DNA from: Antilocapra americana
Lineage: Eukaryota; Chordata; Mammalia; Artiodactyla; Antilocapridae
DNA length: 64,000 bases
Assembly: GCA_007570785.1 (NCBI GenBank)
Contig: ML662449.1
Location: forward strand, 16,917,252 to 16,981,251
Direction of reading: 5' to 3'
Shown: in pieces, positions 60,015 through 64,000 of the stretch
Numbering within the stretch: position 1 is the stretch's first letter
How the letters are laid out: each line of letters opens with the position of its first letter
Translations under genes and position numbers: made by a program
The notes under the pieces: model-generated
The model's input: only the letters and a program-made list of their open reading frames with translations
Database searches by the model: none
What the model was told of the DNA's origin: nothing

Positions 60015-60639
60015 TACATATAATGTATAATATAATATGTATACCTATATTTTAGAAAACTTATGAATTTTTGCTTACCTAAAAAATTCACATTTTGATC
60101 CCACTTGTTTAACTAAGAATAAATATAATGTTAGATTTCTAATTTGTGTTCACTCAAAATGTTGATATTGTTCCATTTATTCTGGTATCTAATATTACTG
60201 TTAAAGTTTAGAAAGCTTATTATCTTAGTGATTAAAAAAGCTGAATGAGGCTTGAAACTTCTAATCAAATTCTGAGAATATAAAGAAATGCTATGTTATA
60301 ACAATAGGAAATTAACATGAGATACAGTATTATTAAGTAAAGTACAGATTTTATTCAAACTTCATAAAATTTTTATGCTAGTGTCCATTATTTTTTTTCA
60401 TACCTTACTCAAGTTTCCACATTATATTTAGTTGCACTGAACAGCTTCAGCTACCTGCAACAAATTTGATAAATTCTCTTCTCATTTTTATTTTGTTAAA
60501 AATATTTTCTAACTTTCTTTGTTATGACTGCTAAGATACTTCCATTTTTTAAAGTGGAAATTTAATTTCTAAATATATGCAATTTGGGGGCATCTTTATT
60601 ACTAATTTCTCATTTAAATGCTTTCATCTCTGTAATCAC
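60015..60639. other. Unassigned AT-rich DNA
   Basis: Nothing recognised. Confidence 0.5.
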
Positions 60640-61130
60640 CCTCTGTAATCTTTTTATTTGTTTGTGTCTTTTTTTTTTTTTAACTTTTAACTTTGTGAGG
60701 CTTTTAATGGCTAAGTTAAAGCTCTCTCTTGGTAACTATCACATTGCACTTAAAAATATGTGGGTTTTTTCAAATATCTATTGATATTGATTTCTAACAT
60801 AATTCCATGATGATAAGAGAACAGACTGTATGATTTCAATACCTTTTGACCATGAAATTTTTCACCTTGCTTTATGTCTCTGGATATGTTCTAGTGTCTC
60901 AAAATTTATAGATTATGGGAATTTGAATAGAATTTTTATCCTGCTGTGGTGTGAAAATTGTATGAGTCTTAAATTATGTTGAATTGATTCATAGTGCTTT
61001 TCAGGTCTACCACATCCTTCTGATTTTCTGTCTATTCATTCTATTAATTATAAAGAATTTGAGATTGAAACTCCAAGTAAATATTTTTATTTATCTACTT
61101 CAAAAATATATATAATATATAGTGGAACTA
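60640..61130 (-). mobile_element. Ancient L1 remnant (ORF2 endonuclease region)
   Basis: Antisense order of landmarks of old L1 ORF2: TATTGATTTCTAACATAATT then CCATGATGATAAGAGAAC, TATGATTTCAATACC, later GTGCTTTTCAGGTCTACCAC, then TTCTGATTTTCTGTCTATTC. Heavily diverged, no open frame. Confidence 0.6.
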
Positions 61131-61441
61131 TATGTAACTTTTTGCTGCATTTTCCAAGTCTCCTATAAAGGTGCTATAATACTTTCATAATTTAAAAAAT
61201 AAACAAGAAAGATAAAGATATTGGTTTAAGTAATCAATAAAATTAATCTATAGTGTTTACCTTATATTTGAAAATAATATCTTTTAAAAGAAGCATCACA
61301 TTCATTCTTCTGTTAACATTTATTACTTGTCTTCAGCTAACAAATTTAAAATTACAAATTGATATTTTTACTTTTACTGCCCCCCCATATCTGCATCAGG
61401 AAACTTCTCATTAATACACATTCTGTTTAATTACATATATT
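61131..61441. other. Unassigned AT-rich DNA
   Basis: Nothing recognised. Confidence 0.5.
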
Positions 61442-62640
61442 ATACCATTCTTTCTGGAGTTATTTCTCCACTGATCTCCAGTAGCATGTTGGACACCTAC
61501 TGACATGGGGAGTTCATCTTTCAGTGTTCTATCTTTTTGCCTTTTCATACTGTTCATGGGGTTCTCAAGGCAAGAATATTGAAGTGGTTTGTCATTCTCT
61601 CTTCAGTGGACCACGTTTTATCAGAACTTTCCACCATGACCCATCCATCTTGGGTGGCCCTACATGCCATGGCTCAGTTTCACTGAGTTAGACAAGGCTG
61701 GGTCCATGTGATCAGATTGTTTAGTTTTCTGTGACTGTGGTTTTCAGTCTCTCTGCCCTTTGTTAGATAAGGATAAGAGGCCTATGGAAGCTTCCTGATG
61801 GGAGAGATTGATGGAGGGGGAAACTGGGTCTTGCTCTGATGGGTAGTGATATGCTCCATAAATCTGTAATAAAGTATTCTGTTGATGGGTAGGGCTGTGT
61901 TCCCTCCCTGTTATTTACCTGGGGCCAAACTCCAGTGGAGGTAATGAAGATAATGGAGACCTCCTGCAAAACGTCCCATGCACATACTGTGGCACTCACT
62001 GCCCCCAACCCTGCATCAGGCCACCGCCGACCCGTGTCTCGGCCAGAGACTCCTGAGTACTCAGGGGCAAATCTGGGTCAGTCTCTCGTGGGATCATGGC
62101 TCCTTTCTCCTGGGTCCTGGTGTGCACAAGGTTCTGATTGTGCCCTCCAAGAGTCTATTTCCCCAGTCTTGTGTAATCTCGGGCAGCTCTATGGTGGGGT
62201 TAATCCTGACTTCCTCCAAGAGAGTTTATGCCTTACCCAAGTCTGCTTCACTCAGCCATGCCCAAGTCTGCTGCACAGAGCCCCTCCACTAGTCCACTGT
62301 TGACCTGTATCTTCACAGGAGACACTCAAATACATTTCTGTCTCAGTCTCTGCGGGGTCTCTGGGTCCTGTTGCACTCAAAATTTGTTTCAGCCCTCTGA
62401 GCATCTCTGGAGGGTATGGGGTTTTATTCTTAATGTGATTTTACACCTCCTACCATCTTGCTGGGTCTTCTCTTTTGCCCTTGAACATGGGTATCTCCTC
62501 AAAGTCACTCCAGCACCCTGCCTGCCGCTCCAGCACCTACTGTCTTGCTGGGGCTTCTCTGCCCTTGAACGTGGGGTATCTCCTCACAGTTGCTCCAGCA
62601 CTGTGCAGCCTCCTCTCCAGCACAGTGGAGCCACAGTTTT
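61442..62640 (-). mobile_element. BovB LINE 5' segment with extended leader
   Basis: 61442-61760 matches the 5' leader seen in the copies at 1-1989 and 48976-52400 (TTCATACTGTTCATGGGGTT, CCATCTTGGGTGGCCC, TGAGTTAGACAAGGCTG). Beyond the point where those copies turn to TAGCTCCTC-type repeats, this copy keeps a GC-richer 700-base stretch (61800-62440) before similar GGGTATCTCCTCA-type repeats at 62480-62600. All coding sequence is absent, so only the 5' end of an element is left. Confidence 0.75.
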
Positions 62641-63737
62641 GTCTTAGCCCATTCGATTTTAGATGATATCTCTTCCAAGGGAGTATCCCAGCTGGTTGTC
62701 AGTGCCCAAAAGTTGTCACAAAGAAATGGCATGATGACTTCCCCAGTGGTGTTGACAATGAGCTGGAGGTGGTTTAACTGATTTTAACTTGGTCCCAACA
62801 TACAGTATTTCCCCAAGTCTGTTTACCTCTCTGATTGATAAGGCTGATGCCAAATACTGTGTTAAAGACTCCCTCTGAACCCCAGCATAAATCTGTCCGT
62901 TTTATACACTGGACTCTAGGGGGAGCTGAAGAAAAAGATATGAAGTTCAGGATAACACAAATTAATGGAATTATGATAATGTCAAATGTGCTGTATATGC
63001 TTATCAGAACACAGATAAAGTACCTTATATCCAAATGTTATCCATTCAGCTTGTATACACAGATTCTAATTAGTCTGTCTCTTCCTAGTGATAACATGAG
63101 AAGAATTATCTTCTATTTACTACACAATGGGGAAAGGAGAGGGTCTAGTTACAATTTACTCATTGAAAGTATCATAGTGAGACTACTATAAGTTATAACA
63201 TATTCTAAGTAATGTTGACTCTTTCAAATATCTTTCAATTCATGATGTATTTTTAATGAAAGTTTGCACAATGTAAAATTCTAAATACTTAAATGTTATT
63301 CTGAATTTTTTCAAGGGGAGAAATACAATAGCAGCATTTAATTTAAAAAAAAAGTGGATAGAACTACCAATTATTTGTTTTTAATTCCAACCTCTACAGT
63401 TAAATAATAAGAAAAAAAATTGAAACATAACCTCTGCTTTTTTCCTATGGGAATATACATATGCATATATATATATATATATATATTTAATTATGTATAT
63501 AAATTTTCACAGTCAAAGCAGAGTTTTTTTTTTTTTCCTTCTTTTTTTAATGGAATAATATATATGTGTTACTACAGCAACATTCAAAGGCCATGAAGTG
63601 GACTCTGGAACTTGATTTTTTTTCCCCCATGGAACTTGACTTTGATATCTTAAAGTATAAAGAACAATTATATATATGTATGTTATGCATTGATATATCT
63701 CTCTATATATACATGCACATATGTAATCATTCACTAG
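62641..63737. other. Unassigned DNA
   Basis: No gene. 62641-62780 could still belong to the BovB leader; the rest is AT-rich with a short (AT)n run at 63464-63486. Confidence 0.45.
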
Positions 63738-64000
63738 GATTTTTTTTTTAATTTTTATTTTTTATTATTGTTTTTGCCATACATTGTCATGATATCACCA
63801 TGGGTTTACATATGCTTCCCCTCCGGGTCCCCCCTCCCTCTTCCCTCCCCCCCGGGAAATCTCGCTGCACCAGTCCCGAGCATCAATCCTGGGCTGGCGA
63901 TTGATTAGACACATGACAATTAACATGCTTCAATGCCCTTCTCCCATCTCATCCCACCCTTACCCTCATCCACAAAGTCCACAAGTCTATTCTATACATC
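63738..64000 (-). mobile_element. L1-BT LINE 3' end, runs off window
   Basis: Poly-T tail at 63740-63752, then antisense 3'UTR (TTTTGCCATACATTGTCATG, ATCACCATGGGTTTACATAT), the C-rich strand of the polypurine tract at 63824-63852, and TCATCCCACCCTTACCCTCA near 63950. Very close to the 3'UTR at 48348-48669. The ORF2 end would follow after position 64000. Confidence 0.96.

Noticed and set aside
61935..62647. Overlapping plus-strand frames of 104-139 residues
   Set aside because: They lie antisense to a GC-rich BovB leader. No domain, and stops are scarce only because of base composition.
1..64000. CRISPR arrays, bacterial operons, riboswitches or a new enzyme system
   Set aside because: The window is mammalian repeat-rich DNA. 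No regularly spaced short repeats with unique spacers and no non-transposon coding sequence were found.

Overview
The window looks like intergenic DNA from a ruminant, most likely a bovid (cattle, yak, buffalo or a close relative). The reason is its repeat content: BovB (RTE-type) LINEs, tRNA-Glu-derived Bov-tA SINEs, Bov-A2 SINEs with AGC-repeat tails, and bovine-type LINE-1 (L1-BT) occur together. I find no host protein-coding gene, no splice-supported exon and no genuine RNA gene. Every long reading frame that makes sense is transposon- or retrovirus-derived, or is a shadow of one.

Layout. 1-1989: 5' part of a BovB on the minus strand. 1990-7862: nearly full-length old L1 (L1MA-like 3' end), minus strand. 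7863-13440: mostly unassigned AT-rich DNA with one Bov-tA SINE, an L1 tail, a TA/CA microsatellite and a MIR-like remnant. 13441-15755: BovB split by a SINE. 17794-21087: endogenous retrovirus with two diverged LTRs and decayed gag and protease, but no recognisable RT, integrase or env. 21682-32634: SINEs, short BovB tails and a 1 kb 5'-truncated L1-BT. 33091-33256: nearly perfect 83-bp tandem duplication in unassigned DNA. 35100-40508: L1 tail split by a BovB tail, then a long plus-strand BovB and a long minus-strand BovB that face each other as an inverted repeat. 42610-48669: full-length L1-BT on the plus strand with a perfect 16-bp target-site duplication, carrying 5'UTR, ORF1, ORF2, 3'UTR and A-rich tail. 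48976-52400: near full-length BovB, minus strand. 53354-54737: MER5A-like DNA transposon remnant, Bov-A2 SINE and BovB tail. 56500-59527: 5' half of an older L1, broken by two SINEs and a BovB tail, with a second BovB tail just beyond it. 60640-64000: ancient L1 remnant, the 5' segment of a BovB, and an L1-BT tail running off the window.

The most informative object is the full-length L1-BT. It is young by its target-site duplication and overall integrity. It is nevertheless inactivated as shown by two nonsense codons in ORF1 and a one-base insertion late in ORF2, and a 10-N assembly gap sits at the start of its reverse-transcriptase domain. Autonomous L1 and BovB supply the retrotransposition machinery used by non-autonomous elements in ruminants. 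Bov-A2 and Bov-tA SINEs share their 3' end with BovB and are thought to use its enzyme. Family names rest on recognition of diagnostic sequence by eye, without a database search, so boundaries without a stated target-site duplication are good to about 10-30 bases.
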